DNA of 64,000 bases, taken from NCBI RefSeq assembly GCF_051535235.1, contig NZ_JBPPLZ010000003.1, positions 62,001 through 126,000 of the forward strand, given 5' to 3'. Positions 34,190 to 44,263 of this stretch are shown here, piece after piece; the stretch's first letter is position 1, and every line of letters starts with the position of its first letter. The notes beneath the pieces are model-generated. The model was given only the letters and a program-made list of their open reading frames with translations, was not told the DNA's origin and searched no databases. Both the position numbers and the translations under genes were made by a program. This stretch comes from Nitrobacter sp051535235 (GTDB taxonomy: Bacteria; Pseudomonadota; Alphaproteobacteria; Rhizobiales; Xanthobacteraceae).

Positions 34190-34468
34190 ATGGTTCGTTC
34201 AGTCTGGAAAGGCCCGTTCGTCGAAGGCTCGCTGCTCAAGAAGGCAGATGCGGCGCGTGCGAGCGGCCGTCATGATGTCATCAAGATCTGGAGCCGTCGC
34301 TCGACCATTCTGCCGCAGTTCGTCGGCCTGGTGTTCGGCGTCTACAACGGCCAGAAGCATGTGCCGGTGTCGGTCAACGAGGAGATGGTCGGTCACAAGT
34401 TCGGCGAGTTCTCGCCGACGCGGACCTTTCATGGCCACTCCGGCGACAAGAAAGCCAAGAAGGCTTGA
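34190..34468 (+). CDS. rpsS: 30S ribosomal protein S19
   Basis: 92 residues, family length. It binds 16S rRNA in the 30S head with S13, whose gene is at 43775. Conserved: VRSVWKGPFVEGSLLKKA and the GHKFGEFSPTRTFHGHSGDK end. Third base of the start follows GGAC; part of the continuous S10 operon. Confidence 0.98.
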   Translation: MVRSVWKGPFVEGSLLKKADAARASGRHDVIKIWSRRSTILPQFVGLVFGVYNGQKHVPVSVNEEMVGHKFGEFSPTRTFHGHSGDKKAKKA

Positions 34469-34478
34469 GGTTTAAGTC

Positions 34479-34865
34479 ATGAGCAAACCAAAGCGCGAAC
34501 GGACCCTCCCGGAAAACGAAGCCAAGGCGGTCGCCCGGATGCTTCGGGTGAGCCCGCAGAAGCTCAACCTCGTTGCGCAGTTGATCCGCGGCCGCAAGGC
34601 GTCGGCGGCGCTTGCCGACCTACAGTTTTCGCGCAAGCGGATCGCGGGCGACGTGAAGAAGTGCCTGGAGTCGGCGATCGCCAACGCCGAGAACAACCAC
34701 GATCTGGACGTCGACGAGTTGGTCGTGGCGCAAGCGTTTGTCGGCAACGGCATGGTGATGAAGCGTTTCGCACCGCGCGGCCGAGGCCGCTCGGGCCGTA
34801 TTTATAAACCGTTCTCGCAACTGACCATCATCGTGCGTCAGGTCGAGGCCGAGGCGAGCGCTTAA
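34479..34865 (+). CDS. rplV: 50S ribosomal protein L22
   Basis: 128 residues. It lines the peptide exit tunnel with L4; its long beta-hairpin is near FAPRGRGRSGRIYKPFS. Begins SKPKRERTLPENEAKAVARM, with a somewhat longer N-terminus than in E. coli (110 residues), as usual in Rhizobiales. Confidence 0.97.
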   Translation: MSKPKRERTLPENEAKAVARMLRVSPQKLNLVAQLIRGRKASAALADLQFSRKRIAGDVKKCLESAIANAENNHDLDVDELVVAQAFVGNGMVMKRFAPRGRGRSGRIYKPFSQLTIIVRQVEAEASA

Positions 34866-34885
34866 GAGAGGCGCAGGAGAAAACG

Positions 34886-35581
34886 ATGGGTCAAAAGATC
34901 AATCCGATCGGGCTGCGTCTTGGCATCAACCGGACCTGGGATTCCCGTTGGTATGCCGGCAAAGGCGAGTACGGCAAGCTGCTGCACGAGGACGTCAAGA
35001 TCCGCGAGCTTCTGCACAAGGAGCTCAAGCAGGCGGCCGTGGCGCGCATCGTGATCGAGCGCCCGCACAAGAAGTGCCGCGTGACGATCCATTCGGCGCG
35101 TCCCGGCGTCGTGATCGGCAAGAAGGGCGCCGATATCGACAAGCTTCGCAAGAGGGTCGCCGACATCACCTCGTCGGACGTCGTCATCAATATCGTCGAA
35201 ATTCGCAAGCCGGAGCTTGACGCCACGCTGGTCGCCGAATCGATCGCGCAACAGCTCGAGCGCCGCGTCGCGTTCCGCCGCGCGATGAAACGCGCCGTGC
35301 AGTCGGCGATGCGTCTGGGCGCCGAGGGCATCCGCATCAACTGCTCGGGCCGTCTTGGCGGCGCCGAAATCGCCCGCATGGAATGGTATCGCGAAGGCCG
35401 CGTGCCGCTGCACACGCTGCGCGCCGACGTCGATTACGGCGTCGCCACCGCGTTCACGACGTTCGGCACCTGCGGCGTCAAGGTCTGGATCTTCAAGGGC
35501 GAGATCCTCGAGCACGATCCGATGGCCCAGGACAAGCGGCTGGCCGGGGACGACACCCGTCCGCGCCGCGACGCGGCTTGA
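34886..35581 (+). CDS. rpsC: 30S ribosomal protein S3
   Basis: 231 residues. The N-terminal KH domain has the loop GVVIGKKGADIDKLRK near residues 73-88. The C-terminal domain has CSGRLGGAEIARMEWYREGR. It is part of the mRNA entry tunnel helicase with S4 and S5. rplP normally follows at once; here a 45-base family-A repeat occupies the 82-base gap. Confidence 0.98.
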   Translation: MGQKINPIGLRLGINRTWDSRWYAGKGEYGKLLHEDVKIRELLHKELKQAAVARIVIERPHKKCRVTIHSARPGVVIGKKGADIDKLRKRVADITSSDVVINIVEIRKPELDATLVAESIAQQLERRVAFRRAMKRAVQSAMRLGAEGIRINCSGRLGGAEIARMEWYREGRVPLHTLRADVDYGVATAFTTFGTCGVKVWIFKGEILEHDPMAQDKRLAGDDTRPRRDAA

Positions 35582-35587
35582 GCGACA

Positions 35588-35632
35588 GCATGATCCCGAA
35601 AAGTGGATACCGGTTTTCGGAGCAGATCATGC
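35588..35632. repeat. Dispersed palindromic repeat, family A, between rpsC and rplP
   Basis: Same 45-base palindrome as at 21521-21565 (41 of 45 positions identical), starting GCATGATCCCGAAAAGTGG and ending CAGATCATGC. It lies wholly in the gap, 6 bases after the rpsC stop. Confidence 0.85.
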
Positions 35633-35663
35633 GCAATAGACAGAAGGTTTGAGGGCGTAAGCC

Positions 35664-36077
35664 ATGATGCAACCCAAGAAGACCAAGTTCCGGAAGGCGC
35701 ACAAGGGCCGCATCCACGGCACCGCGTCGTCGGGCGCGACGCTGGCTTTCGGCCAGTTCGGCCTGAAGGCGATGGCGCCCGAGCGCATCACGGCGCGTCA
35801 GATCGAAGCCGCGCGACGTGCGCTGACGCGTCACATGAAGCGCGCCGGCCGCGTCTGGATCCGCGTGTTCCCGGATGTGCCCGTCTCGAAGAAGCCGGCC
35901 GAGGTCCGCATGGGCTCGGGCAAGGGCGCGCCGGAATTGTGGGTGGTGCGGGTCAAGCCGGGCCGGGTCCTTTTCGAGATCGATGGCGTCGCGGCGCAGA
36001 CCGCGAAGGAAGCGCTGACGCTCGCCGCCGCCAAGCTGCCGATCAAGACGCGCTTCGTCGCGCGCATCGCGGAGTAA
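35664..36077 (+). CDS. rplP: 50S ribosomal protein L16
   Basis: 137 residues, family length. It sits near the A-site tRNA elbow and is essential for 50S maturation. Conserved: KKTKFRKAHKGRIHG at the N-terminus and RMGSGKGAPELWVVRVKPGR, with the arginine hydroxylated in some bacteria. ATG at 35664 gives MMQPKKTK. The methionine pair leaves one codon of doubt on the start. Confidence 0.97.
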   Translation: MMQPKKTKFRKAHKGRIHGTASSGATLAFGQFGLKAMAPERITARQIEAARRALTRHMKRAGRVWIRVFPDVPVSKKPAEVRMGSGKGAPELWVVRVKPGRVLFEIDGVAAQTAKEALTLAAAKLPIKTRFVARIAE

Positions 36078-36082
36078 CCGAC

Positions 36083-36289
36083 ATGGCCGCAATGAAGACC
36101 GCCGACATTCGCGCGATGACCCCCGACCAGATGGACGACGCCGTCGCCAATCTGAAGAAGGAGCGGTTCAATCTGCGCTTCCAGCGCGCCACCGGGCAGT
36201 TGGAGAACACCTCGCGGATGCGCGAAGCGCGCCGCGATATCGCACGGATCAAGACCATCGCCGCGCAGAAGCGCGACGCGAAGAAATAA
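36083..36289 (+). CDS. rpmC: 50S ribosomal protein L29
   Basis: 68 residues, two helices: MKTADIRAMTPDQMDD and the conserved LKKERFNLRFQRATGQLEN. Start ATG at 36083, five bases after the rplP stop. It lies near the tunnel exit next to L23. A second ATG three codons in is equally possible. Confidence 0.95.
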   Translation: MAAMKTADIRAMTPDQMDDAVANLKKERFNLRFQRATGQLENTSRMREARRDIARIKTIAAQKRDAKK

Positions 36290-36299
36290 GGGGCGCAAG

Positions 36300-36548
36300 A
36301 TGCCGAAACGGACGCTGCAGGGCGTGGTCGTCAGCGACAAGCAAGCCAAGACGGTTGTGGTGCGCGTCGATCGCCGCTTCACCCATCCGATCTACAAGAA
36401 GACCATTCGCCGCTCGAAAAACTATCACGCGCACGACGAGAACAACGAGTTCAAGCCGGGTGATACGGTATGGATCGAGGAGAGCAAGCCGATCTCGAAG
36501 TTGAAGCGCTGGACCGTGGTCCGGGGCGAACAGAAGAAAACCGCTTAA
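36300..36548 (+). CDS. rpsQ: 30S ribosomal protein S17
   Basis: 82 residues. OB-fold primary binding protein of 16S rRNA. Conserved RTLQGVVVSDKQAKTVVVRV and the loop GDTVWIEESKPISKLKRW. GGGGCG lies just upstream of ATG. Confidence 0.97.
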   Translation: MPKRTLQGVVVSDKQAKTVVVRVDRRFTHPIYKKTIRRSKNYHAHDENNEFKPGDTVWIEESKPISKLKRWTVVRGEQKKTA

Positions 36549-36587
36549 GCGCGATTTTGCGCATCAGAAAGAGGACAAGGTGCATCA

Positions 36588-36956
36588 ATGATTCAGATGC
36601 AGACCAACCTCGACGTGGCCGATAATTCAGGCGCACGCCGTGTCATGTGCATCAAGGTGCTTGGAGGCTCCAAGCGCCGCTATGCAACGGTGGGCGACAT
36701 CATCGTCGTGTCGATCAAGGAAGCCATCCCGCGCGGGAAGGTGAAGAAGGGCGACGTCATGAAGGCGGTGGTCGTGCGCGTGGCCAAGGACATCCGCCGC
36801 GCGGACGGCTCTGTGATCCGCTTCGACCGCAACGCGGCCGTGCTGATCAACAATCAGTCCGAGCCGGTCGGCACCCGCATTTTCGGACCGGTGCCGCGCG
36901 AGTTGCGCGCCAAGAACCACATGAAGATCATTTCGTTGGCCCCGGAGGTGCTGTGA
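36588..36956 (+). CDS. rplN: 50S ribosomal protein L14
   Basis: 122 residues, family length. It forms an intersubunit bridge with 16S helix 44. Conserved: [20 protein letters not shown] and [16 protein letters not shown]. Its stop codon TGA shares its last base with the rplX start (TGATG). Confidence 0.98.
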
Positions 36957-37270
36957 TGGCTGCCAAGATCCGGAAAGGCGACAAGGTTATCGTTCTGTCG
37001 GGCCGCGACAAGGGCCGCACCGGCGAGGTGTTCGAGGTGCGTCCGGCGGAAAGCAGGGCTTTGGTGCGCGGCGTCAACATGGTGAAGCGCCACCAGAAGC
37101 AGACCCAGAACCGGGAGGGCGGCATCGTCTCGAAGGAGGCGCCGGTCCACCTGTCCAAGATCGCGATCGTCGGCAAGGACGGCAAGCCGACCCGCGTCGG
37201 TTTCAAGATTCAGGCCGACGGCACCAAGGTGCGTGTCGCCAAGCGTTCGGGAGCGGAGATCGATGGCTGA
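36956..37270 (+). CDS. rplX: 50S ribosomal protein L24
   Basis: 104 residues. The KOW motif is at the N-terminus (KIRKGDKVIVLSGRDKGRTG). It is an assembly initiator near the tunnel exit. The start ATG at 36956 overlaps the rplN stop by one base, so translation is coupled. The 3' end overlaps rplE by eight bases. Confidence 0.97.
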   Translation: MAAKIRKGDKVIVLSGRDKGRTGEVFEVRPAESRALVRGVNMVKRHQKQTQNREGGIVSKEAPVHLSKIAIVGKDGKPTRVGFKIQADGTKVRVAKRSGAEIDG

Positions 37271-37820
37271 GACGGCTTACGTGCCGCGCCTGCGCGCGGA
37301 GTATGACAAGAGCATCCGCGCCCGGCTGACCGAGCAGTTCGGCTATGGCAACGTCATGCAGGTGCCGCGCCTCGACAAGGTGGTTCTCAACATGGGAATC
37401 GGCGAGGCCGTGAACGACCGCAAAAAGGCCGAAACGGCGGCTGGCGACCTGTCGCTGATCGCCGGCCAGAAGGCGATCGTGACCTATTCGCGCGTCGCGA
37501 TCGCGACCTACAAGCTGCGTGAAAACCAGCCGATCGGCTGCAAGGTGACGCTGCGCAAGGCCAAGATGTACGAGTTCATCGATCGCCTGGTGAACGTCGC
37601 GCTGCCGCGCGTGCGCGACTTCCGCGGCCTCAACCCGAAGAGCTTCGACGGCCGCGGCAATTACTCGCTCGGCATCAAGGAACACATCATTTTTCCCGAA
37701 ATCGACTTCGACAAGGTCGGGGAGAGCTGGGGCATGGACGTCACCGTCTGCACGACGGCGCAGACGGACGATGAAGCCCAGGCGCTGCTGACCGCATTCA
37801 ATTTCCCGTTCCGGCAGTGA
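37263..37820 (+). CDS. rplE: 50S ribosomal protein L5
   Basis: 185 residues. ATG at 37263 lies inside the last codons of rplX (8-base overlap), giving MAETAYVPRLRAEYDK. An upstream ATG at 37233 would add ten unlike residues. L5 binds 5S rRNA and P-site tRNA. Conserved: LDKVVLNMGIGEAVND and DFRGLNPKSFDGRGNYSLG. Confidence 0.97.
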   Translation: MAETAYVPRLRAEYDKSIRARLTEQFGYGNVMQVPRLDKVVLNMGIGEAVNDRKKAETAAGDLSLIAGQKAIVTYSRVAIATYKLRENQPIGCKVTLRKAKMYEFIDRLVNVALPRVRDFRGLNPKSFDGRGNYSLGIKEHIIFPEIDFDKVGESWGMDVTVCTTAQTDDEAQALLTAFNFPFRQ

Positions 37821-37863
37821 GACGCTGAAAGGCGCTCAGACGCGGAAAGGCAAGGAGCCGAGC

Positions 37864-38169
37864 ATGGCAAAGAAGAGTTCGATCGAGAAGAACAACCGGC
37901 GCAGGCGGATGACCAAGAACGCGGCTGCGAAGCGCGCGCGGCTGAAGGCGGTCATCGCCGACAAGACCAAGCCGATGGAGGAGCGGTTCGCCGCCACCCT
38001 GAAACTTGCCGAAATGCCGCGCAACTCGTCGGCGACGCGTATTCGCAATCGTTGCGAACTGACCGGACGTCCGCGTTCGAATTACCGCAAGAACAAGTTG
38101 AGCCGCATCGCGTTGCGCGATCTCGGCTCGCGAGGCCTGGTTCCCGGCCTCGTGAAGTCGAGCTGGTAA
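37864..38169 (+). CDS. rpsN: 30S ribosomal protein S14
   Basis: 101 residues, the long zinc-free type: only one cysteine (RNRCELTGRPRSNYRK) where the short form has CxxC pairs. It sits in the 30S head next to S3, S10 and S19. GGAG is 6 bases before the start. Confidence 0.97.
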   Translation: MAKKSSIEKNNRRRRMTKNAAAKRARLKAVIADKTKPMEERFAATLKLAEMPRNSSATRIRNRCELTGRPRSNYRKNKLSRIALRDLGSRGLVPGLVKSSW

Positions 38170-38182
38170 GGAGGATCGCCAG

Positions 38183-38581
38183 ATGTCCACGCACGATCCG
38201 ATCAGCGATCTCATCACCCGCATCCGCAACGCACAGATGCGCAACAAGTCCAAGGTTTCGACGCCGGGCTCGCGGATGCGCGCCAACGTGCTCGAAGTTC
38301 TCAAGAGCGAGGGCTATATCCGCGGCTACGCCAGCGTCGAGCATTCCTCGGGCCGCAGCGAGCTCGAGATTGAGCTGAAGTATTTCGACGGCGAGCCGGT
38401 GATCCGCGAGATCGAGCGCGTCTCCAGGCCGGGCCGGCGGGTTTACGCCTCGGTGAGGAATCTGCCCCGCGTCAATAACGGGCTGGGAATTTCGGTGTTG
38501 TCGACGCCGAAGGGGATCATGGCCGACCACGATGCGCGCGACGCGAACGTGGGCGGCGAAGTTCTCTTTACGGTGTTCTAG
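38183..38581 (+). CDS. rpsH: 30S ribosomal protein S8
   Basis: 132 residues, family length. It is a central-domain assembly protein and, in E. coli, the repressor of the spc operon through the rplE leader. Conserved: DPISDLITRIRNAQMR and the C-terminal LSTPKGIMADHDARD. GGAGG lies 7-11 bases upstream of ATG. Confidence 0.98.
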   Translation: MSTHDPISDLITRIRNAQMRNKSKVSTPGSRMRANVLEVLKSEGYIRGYASVEHSSGRSELEIELKYFDGEPVIREIERVSRPGRRVYASVRNLPRVNNGLGISVLSTPKGIMADHDARDANVGGEVLFTVF

Positions 38582-38624
38582 TGCGTATGTCGCGAAAGTG
38601 GGAACCGGTTTTGCGACAACGTGC
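38582..38624. repeat. Family-A-like repeat between rpsH and rplF
   Basis: TGCGTATGTCGCGAAAGTGG and ACCGGTTTTGCGACAAC form a shorter, diverged version of the family-A palindrome. It fills most of the 68-base gap. Confidence 0.6.
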
Positions 38625-38649
38625 ACAGACCAAGATGAAGGATTGAGCC

Positions 38650-39183
38650 ATGTCACGCATTGGCAAGAGGCCGGTCACGGTGCCGTCGGGTGTGACCGCG
38701 ACCGTCGAAGGGCAGACCGTCAAGATGAAGGGGCCGAAAGGCCAGCTTCAGTTCGTCGTCCATGACGATGTCGAGGTGAAGTTCGAGGACGGCGCGGTGA
38801 AGGTCGCGCCGCGATACGAGACCAACCGCGCGCAGGCGCTGTATGGCACGGCGCGTGCGCAGGTCGCCAATCTTGTCGCGGGCGTCACCAAGGGTTTCGA
38901 GAAGAAGCTCGAGATCGTCGGCGTCGGTTATCGCGCCGCCTTGCAGGGCAAGACCCTGCAGCTCGCGCTCGGCTACAGCCACGACGTCAACTACGCGATT
39001 CCGGAAGGCATCACGATCGCGGTGCCGAAGCCGACCGAAATCACGATCACGGGCAACGATGCGCAGCGCGTCGGCCAGGTCGCGGCCGAGATCCGCGGCT
39101 ATCGTCCGCCAGAGCCCTACAAGGGCAAGGGCGTGAAGTACGCTGATGAAAAGATCTTCCGCAAGGAAGGCAAGAAGAAGTAA
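38650..39183 (+). CDS. rplF: 50S ribosomal protein L6
   Basis: 177 residues, two repeated alpha/beta domains. Conserved start SRIGKRPVTVPSGV and end YRPPEPYKGKGVKYADE. It lies at the base of the L7/L12 stalk near the sarcin-ricin loop. Confidence 0.98.
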   Translation: MSRIGKRPVTVPSGVTATVEGQTVKMKGPKGQLQFVVHDDVEVKFEDGAVKVAPRYETNRAQALYGTARAQVANLVAGVTKGFEKKLEIVGVGYRAALQGKTLQLALGYSHDVNYAIPEGITIAVPKPTEITITGNDAQRVGQVAAEIRGYRPPEPYKGKGVKYADEKIFRKEGKKK

Positions 39184-39194
39184 CGGAGCCGGTC

Positions 39195-39557
39195 ATGTCG
39201 AAATTGAAGATTACGAATGCCCGGCGCAAGCAACGCGTGAGGCTGTCGTTGCGCCGCACCGCGAACGGCCGTCCGCGGCTGTCGGTGTTCCGCTCGTCCA
39301 AGCACATCTATGCCCAGGTCATCGACGACCAGAAGGGCGAGACGCTGGCGTCGGCGTCGTCGCTGGAGAAAGCGATGCGCGATGCGGGCAACACCGGCGC
39401 CAACATCGAGGCCGCCAAGGCGGTCGGCAAGCTGCTGGCGGAGCGGGCGGTGAAGAACGGTGTCAAGGAAGTGGTCTTCGATCGCGGCGGCTATCTCTAT
39501 CACGGCCGCGTCAAGGCTTTGGCCGATGCGGCCCGCGAGAGTGGATTGAGCTTCTAA
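39195..39557 (+). CDS. rplR: 50S ribosomal protein L18
   Basis: 120 residues. Binds 5S rRNA with L5 and L25. Conserved: RLSVFRSSKHIYAQVIDD and VVFDRGGYLYHGRVKALAD. An N-terminal basic tail (KLKITNARRKQRVR) contacts rRNA. A diverged family-A repeat follows before rpsE. Confidence 0.97.
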   Translation: MSKLKITNARRKQRVRLSLRRTANGRPRLSVFRSSKHIYAQVIDDQKGETLASASSLEKAMRDAGNTGANIEAAKAVGKLLAERAVKNGVKEVVFDRGGYLYHGRVKALADAARESGLSF

Positions 39558-39600
39558 TGCGTAGCCCGCAAAAGGCGGAAACGGGTTTTGCGACAGGAAT
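39557..39600. repeat. Family-A-like repeat between rplR and rpsE
   Basis: ATGCGTAGCCCGCAAAAGGC and ACGGGTTTTGCGACAGG, the most diverged of the four copies. It begins at the final base of the rplR stop codon. Confidence 0.5.
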
Positions 39601-39668
39601 ACGCGACTTGAGATTGGTATCGAACGGACAGGACGGGGCGGAAGCCTCACAAGGATCGGAAAAACACC

Positions 39669-40244
39669 ATGGCAGGTGAACGCGAACGCGGCGGACGCGA
39701 ACGGAGCAGGGATCGCGAGGAGCGCGACAGCGAGTTCGTCGACAAGCTCGTCCACATCAATCGTGTGGCGAAGGTCGTCAAGGGCGGCAAGCGGTTCGGT
39801 TTCGCGGCGCTGGTCGTGATCGGCGACCAGAAGGGCCGCGTCGGCTTCGGTCACGGCAAGGCGCGCGAAGTGCCGGAGGCGATCCGCAAGGCTACGGAAT
39901 CGGCCAAGCGCAATCTGACGCGCGTGGCGCTGCGCGAGGGCCGGACGCTGCATCACGACATCGCGGGGCGTCACGGCGCAGGCCGCGTTTACCTGCGCGC
40001 CGCGCCGGCCGGCACCGGCATCATTGCCGGTGGCCCGATGCGCGCGGTGTTCGAGACGCTCGGCATCCAGGACGTGGTTGCGAAGTCGGTCGGCTCGTCC
40101 AATCCCTACAACATGGTTCGCGCGACCTTCGATGCGCTGAAGCATCTGGATTCGCCGCGCTCGGTCGCCGCCCGCCGCAACATCAAGGTATCCACGCTGC
40201 AGGCGCGCCGTGTCGGCGGCGACGTCGAAGCGGTTGCCGAATAA
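39669..40244 (+). CDS. rpsE: 30S ribosomal protein S5
   Basis: 191 residues. The N-terminal tail is Arg/Glu-rich (ERERGGRERSRDREERD) and longer than in E. coli. The dsRNA-binding-like domain has VVIGDQKGRVGFGHGKAREV and the C-terminal domain has GTGIIAGGPMRAVFE. It acts in decoding accuracy with S4 and S12. ATG at 39669 follows ACACC without a strong Shine-Dalgarno; AAGGATCGGAAAA lies 8-20 bases upstream. Confidence 0.97.
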   Translation: MAGERERGGRERSRDREERDSEFVDKLVHINRVAKVVKGGKRFGFAALVVIGDQKGRVGFGHGKAREVPEAIRKATESAKRNLTRVALREGRTLHHDIAGRHGAGRVYLRAAPAGTGIIAGGPMRAVFETLGIQDVVAKSVGSSNPYNMVRATFDALKHLDSPRSVAARRNIKVSTLQARRVGGDVEAVAE

Positions 40245-40308
40245 CGAGGCTGAGCCGGAGCGGCGGTCGCCGGTCCGATCAACCAGCCGCACTTTTGGAG
40301 TGAGGACG

Positions 40309-40515
40309 ATGGCCAAGACTGCGAATAAGGCCGCAAAGACGATCAAGGTCGAGCAGACCGGCAGCGCGATCCGCCGCCAGCACGCGCAGCGTTCGACGCT
40401 GATCGGGCTCAGGCTCAACAAGATCGGCCGGGTCGCCGAGTTGCAGGACACGCCCGAGGTTCGCGGCATGATCGCGAAGGTTCAGCACATCGTCAGGGTG
40501 ATCGACGAGACATAA
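40309..40515 (+). CDS. rpmD: 50S ribosomal protein L30
   Basis: 68 residues. ATG at 40309 has GTGAGGACG upstream and gives MAKTANKAAKTIKVEQTGSA. Conserved RQHAQRSTLIGLRLNKIGR. Slightly longer than the 59 residues of E. coli L30, through an N-terminal Lys/Ala extension. Confidence 0.96.
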   Translation: MAKTANKAAKTIKVEQTGSAIRRQHAQRSTLIGLRLNKIGRVAELQDTPEVRGMIAKVQHIVRVIDET

Positions 40516-40522
40516 CAATTTG

Positions 40523-40595
40523 CCGTCACGCCCGGCCTGATGCCGGGTAAGAGACGTGGATGGCCGGGGAGCCCGGCTCGGCGGACATGACGAGG
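40523..40595. repeat. Dispersed palindromic repeat (family B) between rpmD and rplO
   Basis: CCGTCACGCCCGGCCTGATGC at the left and GGATGGCCGGGGAGCCCGGC at the right, ending GACATGACG. Same outward pattern as at 4478 and 27198. It fills almost the whole gap before rplO. Confidence 0.6.
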
Positions 40596-40603
40596 ATGCG
40601 ACA

Positions 40604-41089
40604 ATGAAACTCAGCGATATCGCCGACAACGCAGGCTCGCGGAAGAAGCGGATGCGGATCGGCCGGGGTATCGGCTCCGGCAAGGGCAAGACCGGCGGCC
40701 GTGGCGGCAAGGGCCAGACCGCGCGCTCGGGCGTGCGCATCAAGGGCTTTGAAGGCGGCCAGATGCCGCTGCACCGCCGCCTGCCGAAGCGTGGCTTCAA
40801 CAACATTTTCCGGCTGGAGTTCGCCGAGATCAACCTCGACCGGCTCCAGGCCGCGATCGACGCCGGTTCGATCAACGCGAAGGAGACCGTCAACGCCGAG
40901 TCGCTGGTGAAGTCCGGCGTGGTGCGACGCGCCAGGGACGGGATCCGTCTGCTCGGTCGCGGCGAGATCAAGGCGAAACTCACCATTGAGGTCCATGGGG
41001 CCTCGAAGTCCGCGATCGCGGCGGTCGAGAAGGCTGGCGGCTCGGTGAAAATCCTTGCGCCGAAGCAGGACGAAGGCGAGGCAGCGTAA
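40604..41089 (+). CDS. rplO: 50S ribosomal protein L15
   Basis: 161 residues. The Gly/Lys/Arg-rich N-terminal half (RIGRGIGSGKGKTGGRGGKG) threads through 23S rRNA. The C-terminal domain is near RLLGRGEIKAKLTIEVHGAS. ATG at 40604 begins MKLSDIADNAGSRKKRM as in the family. It is a late assembly protein, placed before secY as in most bacteria. Confidence 0.97.
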   Translation: MKLSDIADNAGSRKKRMRIGRGIGSGKGKTGGRGGKGQTARSGVRIKGFEGGQMPLHRRLPKRGFNNIFRLEFAEINLDRLQAAIDAGSINAKETVNAESLVKSGVVRRARDGIRLLGRGEIKAKLTIEVHGASKSAIAAVEKAGGSVKILAPKQDEGEAA

Positions 41090-41235
41090 CATCTGCGTCA
41101 TCGTCGGCTTTGGCGTGCGACACCAGACTTGCGAATGGTAGATTTATCGACAACCGAGCACCACACGAGGTTTGACGTCTGCCGAGTGCCCACCGCGGAG
41201 CATGACGGCAAGGTTGGCGCGGGAGAAAGCTGAAT

Positions 41236-42567
<1,332 letters not shown>

Positions 42568-42846
42568 TTCGGCGTCTGCCGGCCAGTCAAATTCGCGCCC
42601 GGTGCGCTCGCACGAGGCGCGCCCCGACGTGGCTGCGCAGCATGGCCCTTGTCGCTGACGCCGATCCAGACTGAGGTCGGCACCACATTCATGGCAGCCT
42701 TCCGCCGCCGTGCTTCGTATTTCATTGATCGCCTATGGCAACGTGGCTTATGAGTTTGCGTGAGGATCGGCGCTGATGTGTCCCGTTCCCACTATCGAAA
42801 CGCGGGTGCGTGGCCGCTCGCTCAACCGGCGAGGGGGCAATTCGTC

Positions 42847-43467
42847 ATGAGACTGATTCTTCTCGGACCGCCGGGGGCAGGGAAGGGAACCCAGGCGCAA
42901 CGCCTGATCCACGACTACGGAATCGTTCAGCTCTCCACCGGCGACATGCTGCGCGCGGCTGTAGCTGCCGGCACGCCGGTCGGGCTCAAGGCGAAGGACA
43001 TCATGGCGAGCGGCGGGCTGGTTCCCGACGACGTCGTCATCGGCATCATTTCCGATCGTCTCGACCAGCCGGATGCGGCCCGCGGTTTCATCCTGGACGG
43101 CTTTCCGCGCACCGTGCCGCAGGCCGAAGCGCTGGACCAGCTGCTCGACTCTAAGAAGCTCAATCTCGACGCGGCTATCGAACTTCGTGTCGATGAGCGT
43201 GCACTGTTGCAGCGCGTGGAAAGCCGGGTCGCGGAAATGACGGCCCGGAACGAGCAGGTGCGGGCCGACGATACGCCCGAGGTGCTCTCAAAGCGCCTGG
43301 CGAGCTATCGGGCGCTGACGGAGCCGCTCATTCGCTACTATTCGGAGCGCGGCAAGCTGCTGACCGTTGACGGCATGATGGCCGTCGAGGACGTCACGCG
43401 GGATATCCGCAGCGTCCTGAGGAAAACGGGGGTGCCGATGTCGAAATTCGGCGTCCGCAGGTGGTGA
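42847..43467 (+). CDS. adk: Adenylate kinase, short-LID type
   Basis: 206 residues. ATG at 42847 gives MRLILLGPPGAGKGTQAQRL, with the P-loop GPPGAGKGT. Also present are the AMP-binding LSTGDMLRAAVAAGTPVG, GFPRTVPQAEAL and a very short LID: RVESRVAEM leads straight into RADDTPEVLSKRLASYRALT, without the roughly 30-residue LID (and its zinc or hydrogen-bond pattern) of E. coli-type Adk. Short-LID Adk is the usual alphaproteobacterial form. It interconverts ATP + AMP and 2 ADP in the cytoplasm. secY-adk order is standard here. Confidence 0.95.
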   Translation: MRLILLGPPGAGKGTQAQRLIHDYGIVQLSTGDMLRAAVAAGTPVGLKAKDIMASGGLVPDDVVIGIISDRLDQPDAARGFILDGFPRTVPQAEALDQLLDSKKLNLDAAIELRVDERALLQRVESRVAEMTARNEQVRADDTPEVLSKRLASYRALTEPLIRYYSERGKLLTVDGMMAVEDVTRDIRSVLRKTGVPMSKFGVRRW

Positions 43468-43774
43468 AGCCGCCCGGATATCGATCTGGGAGGCGTATGA
43501 GAGCGCCCCGACGGTTTGTCGTTCCGGATGAGGAACCGGCAAGGGAAAGCACGCAAAAGGCGGTCACAAAGTCACGAAAAAGCGAGCAGATGGCGCGAAA
43601 CGGTTGACGAAACGATACTAAATCCCTAATAAGCGGTCATCCAGCGGATCGTTTGAGACGATGCCGGGCCCCAGGATTGCGCGGGTCGGGCGTCGTGTTC
43701 GTGTTTGAGGATACCCGCCTGAAATATCGAAGGAAAGGCCGACCCATCGAGGGCCGGTGACAGGAGAAAAGTCT
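43468..43774. other. Gap between adk and rpsM with a promoter
   Basis: About 300 bases with no supported gene. Its middle carries the promoter at 43604-43632, so rpsM-rpsK-rpoA-rplQ can be transcribed apart from the spc operon. Confidence 0.6.
43604..43632 (+). promoter_or_regulatory. Sigma-70 promoter of the alpha operon
   Basis: TTGACG and TAATAA are separated by exactly 17 bases, about 140 bases before rpsM. It is the best-matching -35/-10 pair found in the ribosomal region. Confidence 0.6.
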
Positions 43775-44143
<369 letters not shown>

Positions 44144-44263
44144 CGATAGCGATAAGCGAGCGGGGACAGCGGATAGTCGTTTCTATCGCTGCTTTGCCGT
44201 TCGCTACTCGCTGGTGGAGCCGCTGGCACTACGGCGGCGTTGAGATCACAGGAAAGGCTGACA

